A stretch of 64,000 nucleotides of DNA from Trichuris trichiura. Its lineage: Eukaryota; Nematoda; Enoplea; Trichinellida; Trichuridae. Location: the NCBI GenBank assembly GCA_037903355.1, contig JBAJFE010000034.1:930001-994000 (forward strand), in the 5' to 3' direction. The number at the start of each line of letters is the position of its first letter. The stretch's first letter is position 1. The notes beneath the pieces are model-generated. The model saw only the letters and a list, made by a program, of their open reading frames with translations, was not told the origin of the DNA and did not search any database. Positions 47,840 to 60,660 of this stretch are shown here, piece after piece. Both the position numbers and the translations under genes were made by a program.

Positions 47840-50427
47840 AAAGTTCGGCCAGTACTCTACTTCCGAGAGCTAAACACCTACATTAATACGTTCACAGCAA
47901 AGAGCGATGTGTGTGTTGAAAGGTCCGTGAATGGCGCCAACGCGGCGCGCATGTCGCAATGTTGGACTTAAAGAAGGCGTATCTGCAGGTGCGCGTCGAG
48001 AAATCGCTATGGCCATATCAAACCGTCATGTTTCGAGGGCGTAGATATTGCCTCACCCGGCTCGGGTTTGGCCTGAATGTTGCCCCGACCATTATGAAAG
48101 CCATAGTAGGGCTAGTGCTCTCTCTTGCTTCTGACGTCAGTAAAGGCACATCAGCCTATCTCGATGACATTCTTGTTGACGAGTCAATCGTCAGTGCGCA
48201 CGCTGTGAGAAAACATCTCGCCCGGTACGGACGGGAATGTAAATCCCCAGAAAAGGTATCAGAAGGCGCGCGAGTTTTGGGTTTGGCTGTTTGGGGGGAG
48301 CGTGACACGCTTCTGTGGGCGAGAGGCACTGACATCAGAGACCCTCCCAGAAGGCTGACTAAGTGGTCAGTGTTTGCGCACTGTGGCGAATTAATAGGGC
48401 ACTATCCAGTGAGCAGCTGGCTACGAATAGCCACTGCGTTCGTCAAGAGAGAAGCCAACCGTGCGACGTCACGGTGGGATGAGCCCATCTGCGACGAACG
48501 GATGCGGAACTACCTTGCCGAGATCGCCAATGAGCTAAAGAAGAACGACCCAGTGCGCGGTCGCTGGGATGTCTCAGGCAGCCAAGTCAGGTTATGGGTT
48601 GATGCCAGTATGTTGGCGTTAGGCGTTGCATTAGAAGTAGATGGCTCCATAATAGAAGACGGAGCATGGCTACGACCTGATGAGGCGCGCCATATCAATA
48701 TGGCAGAATTAGACGCAGTGATTAAGGGGCTCAACCTTGCGATTGCCTGGAGGATGAAGGAAATAGAACTCATGACTGATTCCGCCACAGTGCACCGATG
48801 GATAAAAGATGCATTGTCAGGCCGGGCTCGTCTGCGGACTAAGGCGGCGAATGAAATGCTTATCAGACGTCGCATAGAAACAGTGCTGGCGCTGATTGAA
48901 GAGTACGACTTGGCAGTAACGGTCACCTTGGTCCGATCATCCGAGAATAAGGCCGACCGTCTAACCAGGGTGCCAAAGCGGTGGTTGGCTTCCGCGGAGG
49001 CCACCAGAGAAGAGGTGTGCGCTACAGCCGATGATACACCACTTGAGCAGCTGATTGCAGAAGTACATCACACTTCAGGACACCCGGGAGTGCGACGCAC
49101 GCTGTACTTCTCCCGCCGCCGTGACCCCAGGATAACCAAACGTGACGTTAGGCGCGTTGTAAGCACCTGCGACATCTGCCAGTCCATAGACCCAGCTCCA
49201 GTTAAATGGCGACATGGGGTTCTGGCGGTGCCCACAGTGTGGCAGAGGGTCGGAATTGATGTTGCACACTGTGGCAGAGAACTTTACCTGACGTTAACTG
49301 ATTGTGGGCCCTCACGCTTTTCTATCTGGCGCCGTCTTTGCCGACGCGCCGGTGCGGAGATCGCCCATCAGCTAGAGTCGATTTTTTTGGAGCGCGGTGC
49401 TCCAAATGAGCTGTTAGCCGATAATGATACGGCATTTCGGAGCCGTGAGGTTGCCACGCTAGCAGAACGGTGGGGCACGTGTCTCCGTTTCAGATGTGCC
49501 TACGCACCCAGTGGAAATGGTATCACGGAACGGTGTCATCGAACAGTTAAGGTGATTGCCGCTAGAACGGGATGCTCAGTGCGGGAAGCGGTCTATCGAT
49601 ATAACCTTATGCCGCGAGATGACCGCACTCTGGCTACGGCTCCCGCCAATGTCGTCTATCGATATACAATGCGGGATCGAAGTGAGATGACATTCAGTTC
49701 CACTGAAGAAAATGCTAACTGCCCATATAGAATTGCCGAATCCGTCTGGGTGAAACCACGCGAAGAAAGATGCGACGATCGTTATGAGAGCGGCACTGTC
49801 ACCGGACTGATCTCTGAGCAGGCAGTGAACGTTAACGGGATCCCCCGCCATGTCCGCGACATCCGGCGACGTGGCTCAGGACCTAATCCTCCAATGAATC
49901 TGTCGTCTGACGCTTATGACGACGGTGGGCCCATCGCTCTCATTACAGGGCAAGCGATGAGCCCCGGGATGATTGTATTCAGTAACGTCAAAGAACCAAG
50001 GCAGGCAGAATCGTTCGACGCAGAGCAGAGCAGGGAGCAAGTCCAAGTAGCGCTCCGTCCGTCAGCAAGAAGACGCCGTCACCGACAGTGTCATCTCCAG
50101 GACTGCTCCGCGCCAAGAAGTCCAGTGGCAACAGAAAGCGACACGGGAAACAGAAACGCTGGTGATGCACAGATTGCTCTAGAGATGAACGAAGCGCACA
50201 CGAGACTGAATAGAGAAGCGCAAAGCATGCTCAAGGGAGCGCCTGAAGCTGAGACGTCACCAGCGGCTGCAGAAGCCATGGCCAAAGTTTGCGGAGAAGA
50301 AAGAGAGTCCACTAGGACGGCTACAACGACCTCAAATGCCGCAGTAGTGTCAGCGCATGACCCGGCTGACGAGCCGTGCCCCAGACGCAGTACGCGACTT
50401 CGAAGTAGCGGTTCTCGCCACCAGTAG
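47840..50427 (+). pseudogene. LTR-retrotransposon pol (Ty3/gypsy-like), 5'-truncated
   Basis: Starts abruptly at KVRPVLYFRELNTYI in the RT fingers (47840), shifts frame near 47955, then is open for 822 codons (47959-50427). The order is RT palm (LDLKKAYLQV, LGFGLNVAP, YLDDILV), RNase H (LWVDASMLALGVAL, HINMAELDAV, LMTDSATVHRW, NKADRLTR), and integrase zinc finger (HHTSGHPGV..CDICQ). The integrase core has D-D-E residues in GIDVAHCG, ADNDTAFRS and SGNGITERCHR. RT-RNase H-integrase order and YLDD suggest Ty3/gypsy; BEL/Pao is less likely. Gag, protease and the first part of RT are missing. Confidence 0.88.
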
Positions 50428-50439
50428 TGATTAGAAGAT

Positions 50440-50449
50440 CAGGGGGGAG
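50440..50449 (+). other. Polypurine tract before the 3' LTR
   Basis: CAGGGGGGAG follows the pol stop codon by 12 bases and directly precedes TGTGACG. This is the expected plus-strand primer site of an LTR retrotransposon. Confidence 0.65.
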
Positions 50450-50773
50450 TGTGACGAAAAGCGCGACGGGAACTACGGAAACCGCTCCCTGCACGACGGG
50501 CGGTGAAAGCGACGATCCCTGCAGGGCAGACCTTGATAGTGACTCACGCAGGGTGGTCACCGGAAATAGCTGTCAGGACGCGCGGGTGGTTACCGGAAAC
50601 GTCCGTCAGATTTCACCTCGCCCACGAAGTGACGCTCAGCCCCCACCAGGATAAGGAGTATATAAAGAGCACCCGCGGAAGGCTGAGAGATTCGTGTTGT
50701 GTCGGTACAGTAAACTGTTTGACAACCCCTTTTTGCGTACGTCCGTCAACTGCGTTTACTACACTAAGTTCAC
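50450..50773 (+). repeat. Probable 3' LTR (right end uncertain)
   Basis: Starts TGTGACGAAAAG right after the polypurine tract. A TATA box (TATATAAAG, 50659-50667) lies about 210 bp in, as expected for U3. The right end is set at TTCA (50773) only because LTRs end in CA; the 5' LTR needed for comparison is not in the window. Confidence 0.55.
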
Positions 50774-50779
50774 GTTAAT

Positions 50780-52225
50780 TAGCAGACTGCCTGCGATTAG
50801 TGGAAGCAACATAACTTGGCTTTAAGCTTAAGCAAGCTGAATACAATTGCGTGGACTAGCACTACTTGGTTTTAATTCCACCTACAGTACCCGCCAGACG
50901 TCTAAGAGACATAAAAGTGTTCCGCGATGTTTACTGATGGATTTTGTTCCTTAAAATAAAGTCCTTTATTTTCTGACCTGCTAGCAAATCATCACTAGAA
51001 GCAAGCCACTGTAATGGGACCATAACATTTTCTTCTGCCATCCGCAAAGAGATGAAGTTCTAAAAGTTTTATTTCAAGCTTTCGAAGGTGTTTATGGTGA
51101 CAGCATCATGTTTACACGCACTCGATTTGACGCGCGAACTAAATTGTATAAATCTTGTCCAGTATCTGACTTGCAGCTGTCGCCAGTGGACAGGTGGCCT
51201 TTAGTTCAGCGCAGGGTGCATCATGTTTTGAAGGTTTCCTTTCCGTACGATACGATTTCCATTATTCTGCAAGCATGCATTCTGTCGAGTGACTGTAGCC
51301 GCTGAGGAGTTAAATTCTGCTTCATCTCAGGGCGCATAATTTTTCGCGCGGCCATGATTGAAAGATTTCCTTTCAACAACGGTTTCACTTTGATATAATC
51401 ACCTTTGGAGCTTGATTCCTTGTCTTGCAATATGCTTGAACGGGGTGCCTTTCCATTGATATGCACCTGTACGTCTCTGCAAATCTACCTTTCTCTCGTT
51501 CATGCGTTTTTGCACGGGCCCACGTGCAAGCGTTACCATTCAGGTCTGAGATTTCGCAGGTTGAATGTTCCGGAGGTGCTTGCCCGGGAAGGATAGGTTT
51601 GCATATGTGTAAAAGCGTGTGCGCTTTTCCTTTTATAAGGTTTACGTTTGGACGTAACTAAGGAAGTACGATTCCGTGAGTTCCTGTTTTTGTCAAGCTT
51701 CATTTCTAAGGTCATTCTCTCCGATAGAATAAGTTCCGATACGTTTTCGTACGTTATTATTCCGTACTATCTTACGTTCTGTGCCTGAGTACAAGTTGAG
51801 CGATCAAAAGATGAGAAGACTTCGGGTAGAAACTTTCCTCAGCAACAGGATCCTGGATTCACGTACGCAAAGAGGAATCACTGGGCTATTCCTTGCTCCA
51901 GGTCCGCGAAAAGTGACTACCCCCCGGCATTAGCTGACTGAGCAGGCGCCAGACTGAAACGGCCCCCAAAAGTGTCATCGAAAAATGGCCGGCAAAACAT
52001 AATCCACCCTGGTCTGAACTAAAGGGAGCTTGTCCATTAGTAATAGTCTTTAGTAAGACATCGGAGTCGATTAATACGAATCAGCAAGTGTTAACGTTAA
52101 TTTAACGAACGGGTTGCTAAACCACAACAATTTTCACTCTGAATAACGCACCCGTTAGCGAGGAAGAAAGAAAGAAAAAAGAAAAAAATTAAATCAGCAA
52201 GTGTATCTAAACTTGTTAGTCAAAC
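50780..52225. other. Intergenic between the retrotransposon and PLA2G6-like gene
   Basis: No gene recognised; short frames near 51108 and 51405-51661 lack motifs. AATAAA-like sequences occur near 50955. The phospholipase promoter should lie at the right end. Confidence 0.45.
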
Positions 52226-55200
52226 ATGTTGTTCCAATCTTTTGCAGCTAGTTTTGACGAATTGGATAACGAAGTGCGGGTACGAACCCTAGCAAACGCC
52301 ATTGCCATGACTTCCATAGTTGGAACGTGAAGACACAATTGGTTACTGTATGTTTTCGTATGTTTGGATCAGCGCTTCTAAATACGCGTTTACGCGAATG
52401 AAAGACGGATGAGTTGATTTTAATTTTTACTGATGCATTATCTCTTATGTAAAATGCTCCTTAGCTTGAACTACTCAATGTTTGTACTTCGGAAGTTGGC
52501 GCTATTTATTTGCAGGTTTCTTTCGTATGAATGTTAATTTCAGCTAAAAGTTAACTCCTTTTTTCTGACAAATATATTGTGTGAACAGCCGGCGTTAAAG
52601 ACTTCACGTGCATTTCAGCCACTTATTATATTCTTTTTGCAGACTTGCTTTACCGTTAGTGAGTCCAGCGGGGGTCTCACTTTCGCCTCATGTTCAGTTA
52701 CTTTCTGGGCAGTAGAAGAAAAACTTATGACATTACTGCGTCGTATAAGGAGGAATATGAAATCGCAATATCCTATGATAACTCCAGGCCAGTGATCGTG
52801 CTCCAGTTCCCACACAAGCAGACGCTGACCGTTGGTGTTTGGGCTGATGCCAGTCGTTCCAAGCTTTATCAGTAAGCTTAATTCACCATTCCTGTAAATT
52901 AGCTTCCTACTATTCGTAATTTTTTCGTATGTGCCATGCTAGTGCTTTCAAAGCTAAAATTTATGGCCAGTTAAGCCAACGAGGCCGGTGTTCTGCTACT
53001 CTGTCGAGCGTGCAGTTCGCTTTTATACTGCAATGCTGCAAAAACGTTTTGTATTGCAATTCCCGCGCGGAGTGTTGTCGAGTCGAAGAGCGTGCGAAAG
53101 TTCTGGTTTGCTGAAATAATGTTAACGAATTTAACTAACTTGGAATCTCACCTGTTATTTGTCCGTCATATGGTCACTTGCTCCCGATAAAGTTTGCTTT
53201 GCTACTTCTTCTTCTGATAGAATCAGCTTATGGTAGGCTTAAAGTTAGTCCTAAGACAGGAATAATGCATACGCTTAGGGTAAGTGTTATTTGCTGAGTA
53301 AATTTTTTGATCTAGTTTTTAAAACCTATGTGCAAGCCGTTCCTAAGCCAAAGGTTGAGCCTGTCGAAGTAAAAGATAATGCGCAAGCTGAATCAGTGGG
53401 CAGTAGCAGGCAAGCAATAGGAAAGGTCCCTAACTCGTTCTACTCTCAACGTAATCCAGACTATTTGACCTACAGAGAGTGAAGCAAAAGTGATGTATTG
53501 GAAATGCTTGTATCGTACTCAGCTGAGCAAGACCCTGTCTGGCTGACTGGATCGGTGTTTCAAGACTATCGTCAGCTGTAAGAAGGTCATAACGATTTTC
53601 GAAATCTAAATTTGATCCCCAGTGGAGATCAAGATGGAATGACGTTTTGCAACGCTACCAGTACGAGCGTTTCCAGAACAGCTCTTCTACCTGACCATCC
53701 ATAGGTCATACGTTCTAGCTCAGTGATTCTCAAGGTGGGGCATGTGCGCCACAGGGGATCACAAATCGCCGAGGGCCACAAATGCCCCATATGGTTCACC
53801 ATATTAAAATACATACGAAGGTATTGTGCGTACTTCTTAAGAGAAAGTTGCACGCTATGCGTGCGTACGGACTTCGGAAAGAGCCGTCTGTGTATACGCC
53901 ATATATGCATTAGATGTTCCTTTTATGCAAGTATATACAATAATAGATAGTACATACATGCCGTAGGTACCATTTATGTCGTGGCTATCCCAGTTATAAG
54001 CAATTTTTACCATGTAGAAATGAGATGTAACGTAAATATTTCTCGTATACAAGCACATACAGCACACGTACTGCACGTGTACCATAGAAACTGTAGCTAT
54101 AGCAGTTCTACCAATAAGCAGAATATGTTACTCGAATGCGTAAATTCTATATCTTGTACATATACCATTATAGAGCCTCTATACTACGTGTTTCCTGTAG
54201 AAACTCTAGGGAACAGAAAATATCATACGCGTTTAAGTAGCACGTACTCCATACATGCTGTTTATGCGCGTACAGACATGCAGGCAGTGTAGTTGTTACA
54301 AATTCCTTCTATGTACCATATTTAACTGGATTTGCACAACGTAAACCGTATACATGAGTACAAGTGTGGCATCAAGATTAATTGATTTTATGCCAAGTCG
54401 GTTAGGTTAAGTTGAAATGCGCGCAGCGTTTCCATGACACGGTATTTCTCGCCGTAGCTCGGTCTGCATTGAGAAAATATTCGAGAACGCCGATAATTTT
54501 CCAATTTTTCCCACAGTTTTTTTTGGAGTCAACTTCTATGTTTTCTCAATGGTTTATGTCTTGTTAGTATTAGTCAATATTTCTCCTTCTTATAACAGGT
54601 TGTACAGTGGTTAAATATAATGTTTTTCATTTAAGCTATATAGCAGACGTTGCAACCGCTTATAAGCTCTTGAAAAGCAGTGGGTCTTTTCTCCAATGGG
54701 ACTTCGCGTTTACCGTTCCTAATAATTTTGCGGTTGTTTGGTGAAGTTTATTGTTTTTTTTACCGACGTGTATAAAGTTCTCATCGGTTCATTGTAGTAA
54801 AGCAGAACGTCTGAAGGAGGAAATGGTCTTCCTAGTTGTGTGCATATTTAGCCTTGTTATCTAGTGCGTATTGCCTTTACTTTTGCAAGATAAGATCAAA
54901 TGCGTATTTTGTCCATTTTCCTGACTTATTAATATTCATTTTAGCTTTTCTGAAGCACCAGACCTTAAGGTTGCTGAGGCATTGATAAAGAAGTTCAACG
55001 ATGTATGCAGGATGGTTCACTGCTGTCGTGGGCTTGGATGCACGCATTGTCTCAGAGTGGTTCCTGTCAATTTAGAACTTGTAGGTATGTATGGGTGAAC
55101 CTTAAAGGACGCTAAAATCGTTTTCTGAATATGAGGCGGAGCTTTTCTTGCCATGCGTAGAAGCAAGACATGCGTATTAATAAATTAAGTACGTTTTTTG

Positions 55201-58200
55201 TGCAAGCGTCGCTCTGAACAAAGGTTAATATTTCTAGAGACATTTTCATTAGGCAGTGGTTAGGAATCATCATTGCCTAATAAAAAGGCATCGCTCGTAA
55301 AATTAGGAAGCAATTATTACTGCTTGCTATACGGTCACGAACGTTCTGAAAGCCAGAAAACAGCTATATCAAATCACACCGTTAATGGGAAGTAACACAT
55401 GAAATGTAGGATAACGTGTATTTGTTCAAGTTGGGCTGTTTTCCAATGAGTTAGTGACCTTTTTGTCGATGAGATTCCAGTAGAATAAGGAATTTCACCC
55501 TTAAGACAGAGACATGCAATTGGTTTGCCATAAAGATGGATTTTACGGGGAAAGAAGACCAAAAGCGAACTGTTGTTGTGAACTTGAAACATATAACGAC
55601 TTAATAACTGCTTTCCCATTTCTTTCTTCTGTTTATTCTATAGCTGTTAAAGAGGTCATCGTATCCGCAGTTAGATTCCGATCAGAAAGAGCTGTTGAGG
55701 TAGCAAAAATGTATGACATAAATAAACAGTAGAAAAACATTGGAACAAAAAAGGAAAAGAAAAAAGAAGAAAGAAAGAAAGAAAAATGAATGCAAGATGA
55801 AAAAAACAGTGAACCAACAACAAAAAATGTTCGAAACTACCCAGCAAAGACACAATCTACAAGATATACGGAACAAGAAATAGAAGTGCGCTGACAGACT
55901 CAGATACCAGAACCTATGAACAAAAAACTTTAAAAATGCCCGCTTTAAAATCCTCAGAAACATTAGGGCACTCGCTGCCACAAATCATATCAACAACTTA
56001 AGACCGCTGATGACGGGTCTCGAATGACCTGAAAGTTCCAAAGTTCTTCTATATATACATAACAAACGGGAATTATCCGTAATAAACTTCTTCAGTAGAA
56101 AAACATGGTACAGATACATTCATTAGACTCTCTTTAAAAAGTGAGAAAACGCAGTACTTTGTTGTGTATCTGCTAGTGCTTTCTGTTACTCATTTACTTC
56201 GAATTTTTTTGTTTGAAAAGTTCATCACAACATTGCGAATAAACATTGAAAAGACAACTGCCAGGGATTTGTGGAACAAAAAAAATTTAGCAAAGGAGAA
56301 GGAGAAAGGGTATATAAATAAGTCTTTGATCATAGGCGAGGAGTTGTGAATGCACACGCCATCTAAATGTGATGATACCGAAGCGATGATGAATCTCTTT
56401 GACATAGTGTACAGTTTGTTTTCTTTTGAATTTCGCTTTTCTCTTCTATAGATAAAGAGTTGGACCTGGAGTCGTTGGCTGACTACATGAGTCGATACCC
56501 CGGCTGGTTGCCCATTCATTACCTTCTCGCAATGGGCTTTCCATTTTTATGCAAATTTAAAGGATTTCCAACAATGTCAGTTTAATGCTAACTTGTTTAA
56601 AAACTAACGCTTGTGTTGCAGTGATCATGCTTCGTTGATTGAACGGCTGCTCAGAGTTGGCCTGGACATCGAGCAGTCAAAAAAGAGAAATGTTAGAAAA
56701 AATGAACCTGATCCGTCGGTTTTCTTAAGGGACACGTTTTCTCTGGTGCTCAGTTGTTTATTTTCAGATTTCCTCGGTGCTTTTTCAATAATTTTCCAGA
56801 ATTCGTTCCCATACAGGATCCGGTCACTAAACAAACGTTATTCCATGACTTGTCGAACATTCAGGTGACCTGACGAACTTCGTATGAACAGCAGTCAATA
56901 CTCACATTTTCTTGTGCAGCAGCTCCCAACATTGCTGAATCATGCAGTCGACTCACTTATACTACGATCACGCAATTCTAGAAACGAAAGTCCGTTAGAA
57001 TTTTATCTGATTAATCAGGACAATGTTGCACCCATAGTGCAGTTGATTTCTCATGGAGCTGAAGTTAATTATAGTACAGCCCTTGGCAGAACTCCGTTGA
57101 AAATAGCTGTCAAAAAATGTAATATCGAATTCGTCAAAGCTTTGTTGGTGTTTGGCGCGGATGTTGACGACGATTTTATAACTGAGTGCACTGTCTTGAA
57201 TAATCCACCCTCAAACGAGTATTCGAATTTTGCACAATCTGTGGTACTCGTCTGCAGGCAGATTTTATGTTTTAAGGATGCGCAAAATATTGGATTGTCT
57301 TAAGCTTTACTGTTCAGGGACGTCCCCGGTGGAAGGTGGTACCGGTGTTATTCCACCGCGTGAGCCTTACGCAGGTATATCGTATTAATCATTGCCGGCG
57401 TAATTACGCATTCCAAGGATTTTAGAGATTCATGAGCACGTTAGGGGAAAATGGGTTGATCGTTACTTAGCTTCGCTGGAAAAGCAAGACAAGCAATTCA
57501 ACAATTTAATCGCTTTCGACGGAGGCGGTATGGCCGGTGTGGTGTTGGTGCAGGTATATTTGAAACTTCTTTTTAAGTTCGTAGCCGTTCTCAGTTAATG
57601 CAAAAATGTTATTTATGAACTTAATTATTATTAGCATAAATTTGCATTTGTAATTTTTGTAATTGGTTTTTGCATGTTCTATTAAGTGTATGGAATCACG
57701 CAAGTTCACTTTTTATGTTTTTTATTTGGCGTAAGTTTTGGCGTCAGTTGCGCGCAGTCATCGACGCCGGTTCGCCACAGTAATGAAACGGTAGCGATCG
57801 AAATCCAGACAGTTGAAAGTCCGAATGAGTCAAAATCCCGAGTAGGTCGAAAATACATTTTAAAGTCTGGCCTTGTAGCAGTTGTGCGGTGGCATCTTCT
57901 AGGTATGGAATGTATTTGAATGTAGGCGTTATTATACTGGCCTTGTATGAAGTTACTGATTTAAAAAAGAAGACCAGTATAATAACGCCTCTATTCAAAT
58001 ACATTCCATACCTAGAAGATACCACTACACAACTGCTACAAGGCCAGACTTTAGAATGTATTCTCGACCCACTCGGGTTTTTAACTCTAACCCAAACATT
58101 TCCGTTATCCAAACTATTCCGGTACCAATTAGTTTAGACAGTTGAAGTTCTGCTGTAGTTTCTTGTACGGAAATACGACAAAAACTCATCAAAGTTAGGA

Positions 58201-59809
58201 TGTGTACCTGTGAAGGAGCGGAAGGTACGAACCGTAGAACTTTTGGTAATGTAGGGTTTTTCAGACGTTGCTTCTAATTGAAAAATACTGTGGTCCTGAT
58301 TGGTTTCGTTGCTTTGATTGGATAGCTGGGACCAGCTTCGGAGCCGTCCTTGCTATATTGCTCTGCCAGGGACATTCACTTCGTGGCATTCAAAAGCTCG
58401 TATTTCGTTTGAAAGACGAAATATTTTTGTTCAAAGACGCTGAAGCAGCGGGCAATGCCTTGAAAGAAACCCTCATACGTGAGCTTGGCGACGGTAGTAT
58501 GGCAAGCATAAGTGAACCGCGGTTAGTGAACCATATTAACATTTATGCCTTGCGAAGTTTACTTTAAAGACTTGTAATTACAACGTGCGATGCTACGGCT
58601 CGGCCGGCAAAGTTGAAACTGTTTCGAAACTATCGGCCACCTTTATCTGAGGAGGAATGCGAATTGCTTGGTTATGAACATCCTAACGGTAAGTTCAGTG
58701 TTATTAGCTATCAAACGGTACTAATATTAATGTGCAGTTGTACAGTATGGCAAAAGTAGAAATCACGTAAGCAGAGGACATTACTTCTGACCCACCGTTT
58801 ATGTCCATCCGAAGCTTCTGGAATGCTTCAGTTCTGTAGTCAGCGAGATGAAAGAGCTTTTCAGGGGGTTACTGATCAACCTGTTAACAAATAAAAACTT
58901 GCTGAGGACGGAACAGGCACAGTTTCGTAGCATAAGAAAAAAACGTCTTTTTTCTCTGACAGTTTGTTAGTCCATACGTTAATAGGGGATTTGCGTCGTG
59001 TAATTACAGCCATCAGCGATAACGGGAAAACCTGGCGACTGAAAAACAGCGTTAACATTTCCAGTTCAATTTATCTGTCAATTAAGCTATTCCGTGATCA
59101 GATTGCCTGAACGGTTTTGGATAATTTTAGAACTTTCCCTGTGGAGGGCAGCCGTATGCAGTACAGCAGTTCCAGGAAGATTCGCACCTATTGACCAGAA
59201 GTTCGTTGACGGAGGATTGATTTCAAACAATCCAACTCAAGACTTAATGACCGAATTCTTTCGTATGAAGTCAATTGTGACTGCCAGGGTAGCAAATGAT
59301 TCCAATGTCTGTTGCCATAGTTCTGATCACACTGAACTTTCAGCACTCTGAGCAAGAGGAGAATATTGGTTGTGTTGTTTCAGTGGGCACTGGTATATCA
59401 CCTCGTCAAATCAGTTGCGCGCCAAGGTTCAATGCTGCTTTAACCCTAACTGGCATATTCGCTAATTTAGTTCAACTGATGAGCTTGTTTGAACTTCTAC
59501 GGAGCCAAGTTGGTTCTGCTATTAGCATCCTTGATTTAATCGTTCCTTACGCAGGTCACTACAACTGATGACTACGTACTCGATCGATGCCGTGCTTGGT
59601 GTGATTCGCAAAACGCCCCTTTTTTTCGATTCTCCCCGAAGCTATCATTCCCTCTTCCCTTGGACACGACAGACGAGCTCAGTTTGGTTGATGCTTGTTG
59701 GGACACCATAGAATATTTTAGAAGGAAACCGGATGACATGGAACTGTTGGCAAGATTGTTGCGTCATCCTGCTAGTATGACGCGTTTTATCGCTGGAAAC
59801 CGTTCGTGA
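52226..59809 (+). CDS. Calcium-independent phospholipase A2 beta-like (ankyrin + patatin domain)
   Basis: Hydrolyses membrane phospholipids to fatty acid and lysophospholipid; related to PLA2G6. Exons: first near 52226-52279 (uncertain), 52713-52871, 54945-55084, 56452-56575, 56622-56691 (3' end uncertain), 56920 to about 57240, about 57280-57374, 57426-57553, 58265-58521, 58570-58688, 59131-59288, 59344-59508, 59555-59809. Residues: LADYMSRYPGWLPIHYLLAM, ankyrin repeats ending VKALLVFGADVD, FDGGGMAGVVLVQ (glycine-rich loop), DWIAGTSFGAVLA (nucleophile Ser in GxSxG), FVDGGLISNNPT (catalytic Asp) and LDRCRAWCDSQ near the C-terminus. Nucleophile and Asp are both present, so catalysis is plausible. 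The family's GTSTG is GTSFG here. Fewer ankyrin repeats than the human protein are visible; exons may be missed between 55084 and 56920. Confidence 0.85.
53719..53800. repeat. hAT-like terminal sequence in phospholipase intron
   Basis: CAGTGATTCTCAAGGTGGGG followed by G/C-rich sequence resembles a hAT end. I found no partner terminus or target duplication, so only a fragment is supported. Confidence 0.4.
55740..56095 (+). repeat. Solo PLE 3' tail in phospholipase intron
   Basis: A-rich sequence (55740-55815), then a stretch like the 3' untranslated part of the PLE copies (TTAAAAATGCCCGCTTTAAAA), the hammerhead-like motif at 56003-56042 and the family tail AAACGGGAATTATCCGTAAT. PLE coding sequence is absent. 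Confidence 0.6.
56003..56042 (+). ncRNA. Hammerhead-like ribozyme motif (copy G)
   Basis: CCG, CTGATGA (56007-56013), CGGGTC, loop TCGAAT, GACCTG, AAA, AGTT, H17 = C, CAA. Core and helix II are intact (one G-U pair), but AGTT replaces the palindrome AGCT and helix I has lost pairing, so activity is doubtful. Confidence 0.58.
57770..58150. repeat. Foldback repeat in phospholipase intron between glycine-loop and nucleophile exons
   Basis: Two imperfect inverted arms of roughly 170 bp. The left carries AAAGTCTGGCCTTGTAGCAG, TCTTCTAGGTATGGAATG and GGCGTTATTATACTGG; the right carries their complements. The spacer near 57945-57975 is about 30 bp. No coding capacity; family not seen elsewhere in the window. 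Confidence 0.7.
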
Positions 59810-60660
59810 GATTATTTTGTTTTGAAGTTCTGACTATTGTGACTTACTAGGGTAAGTAGCAAGGCTTAGAACTTAAAATAAATGTGCAGATAAAACGTCC
59901 TCTTGTCTCCACTGCAAACTCTAACCAAAGAACGCATTAGAGTGATTGGTAAGCTTCGCGTTTGGACTGGTTTAACTCTGTCCTGTTAATTAGTTCACAT
60001 GCAAACCACAACAGTGAAAACGTACAGTACATGTACATATAATTGAAGCTATGTCAGTACGTATAGCTGAGGCAGTACCTATCTTTGATATTTGAATTTT
60101 TCGGTCCAATTTGCATATCAAGCGCTTTTACAGGCTTCATCGCCGTCATAGCTGAGCTGAGTGACATAACGTGCAAATCTTCATCTTCATTTTCCCTGGG
60201 ACATGCTAGCATCAGATCGTTGACTTAAGAATGACCTCTGCGGAAGCATCTACATCGCTTTTTACACATGACTGCAGGGGCGCCCACCCCACCATAAGTA
60301 CTTCACAAAGTTCTGGCGACTTCTGCTATTCTCTTTTTCGTTAAAGAAGAAAAGCAGGCAGAGTAGAGAATATGAACCTTCTTGAAACAAATAGCAAAGC
60401 AAGGCGACCGAAGCGAACTGCAACTATTTATGGAAGTTAAGTAAATGGTCGGGTCTTTTTTCCTATCGCTCCCCAAACATGCCGTAATTCGTAGAAGTAA
60501 ACAATGGAAAGTAGGTACATTGGCCATCAACAAACAAGACGAACTGGAGTAATCACGCGGACAGCGAAATTTTTAAAAAATGGTTTTTTCTAAGCCCGGT
60601 GCGCCTGTTACGTTCCTAAAAAGCCCGATAGTAACTGTAGGTGTGATTACTCTAGCTTAT
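59810..60660. other. Downstream of phospholipase gene; nothing recognised
   Basis: Short frames only. Contains AAAATAAATG just after the stop region (near 59876), a candidate poly(A) signal for the phospholipase. Confidence 0.45.

Noticed and set aside
53290..53482. 63-codon frame preceded by an acceptor-like CTAG in the phospholipase gene
   Set aside because: Does not resemble the N-terminus of iPLA2, and the neighbouring exons join in phase without it; could be an alternative exon but unsupported.
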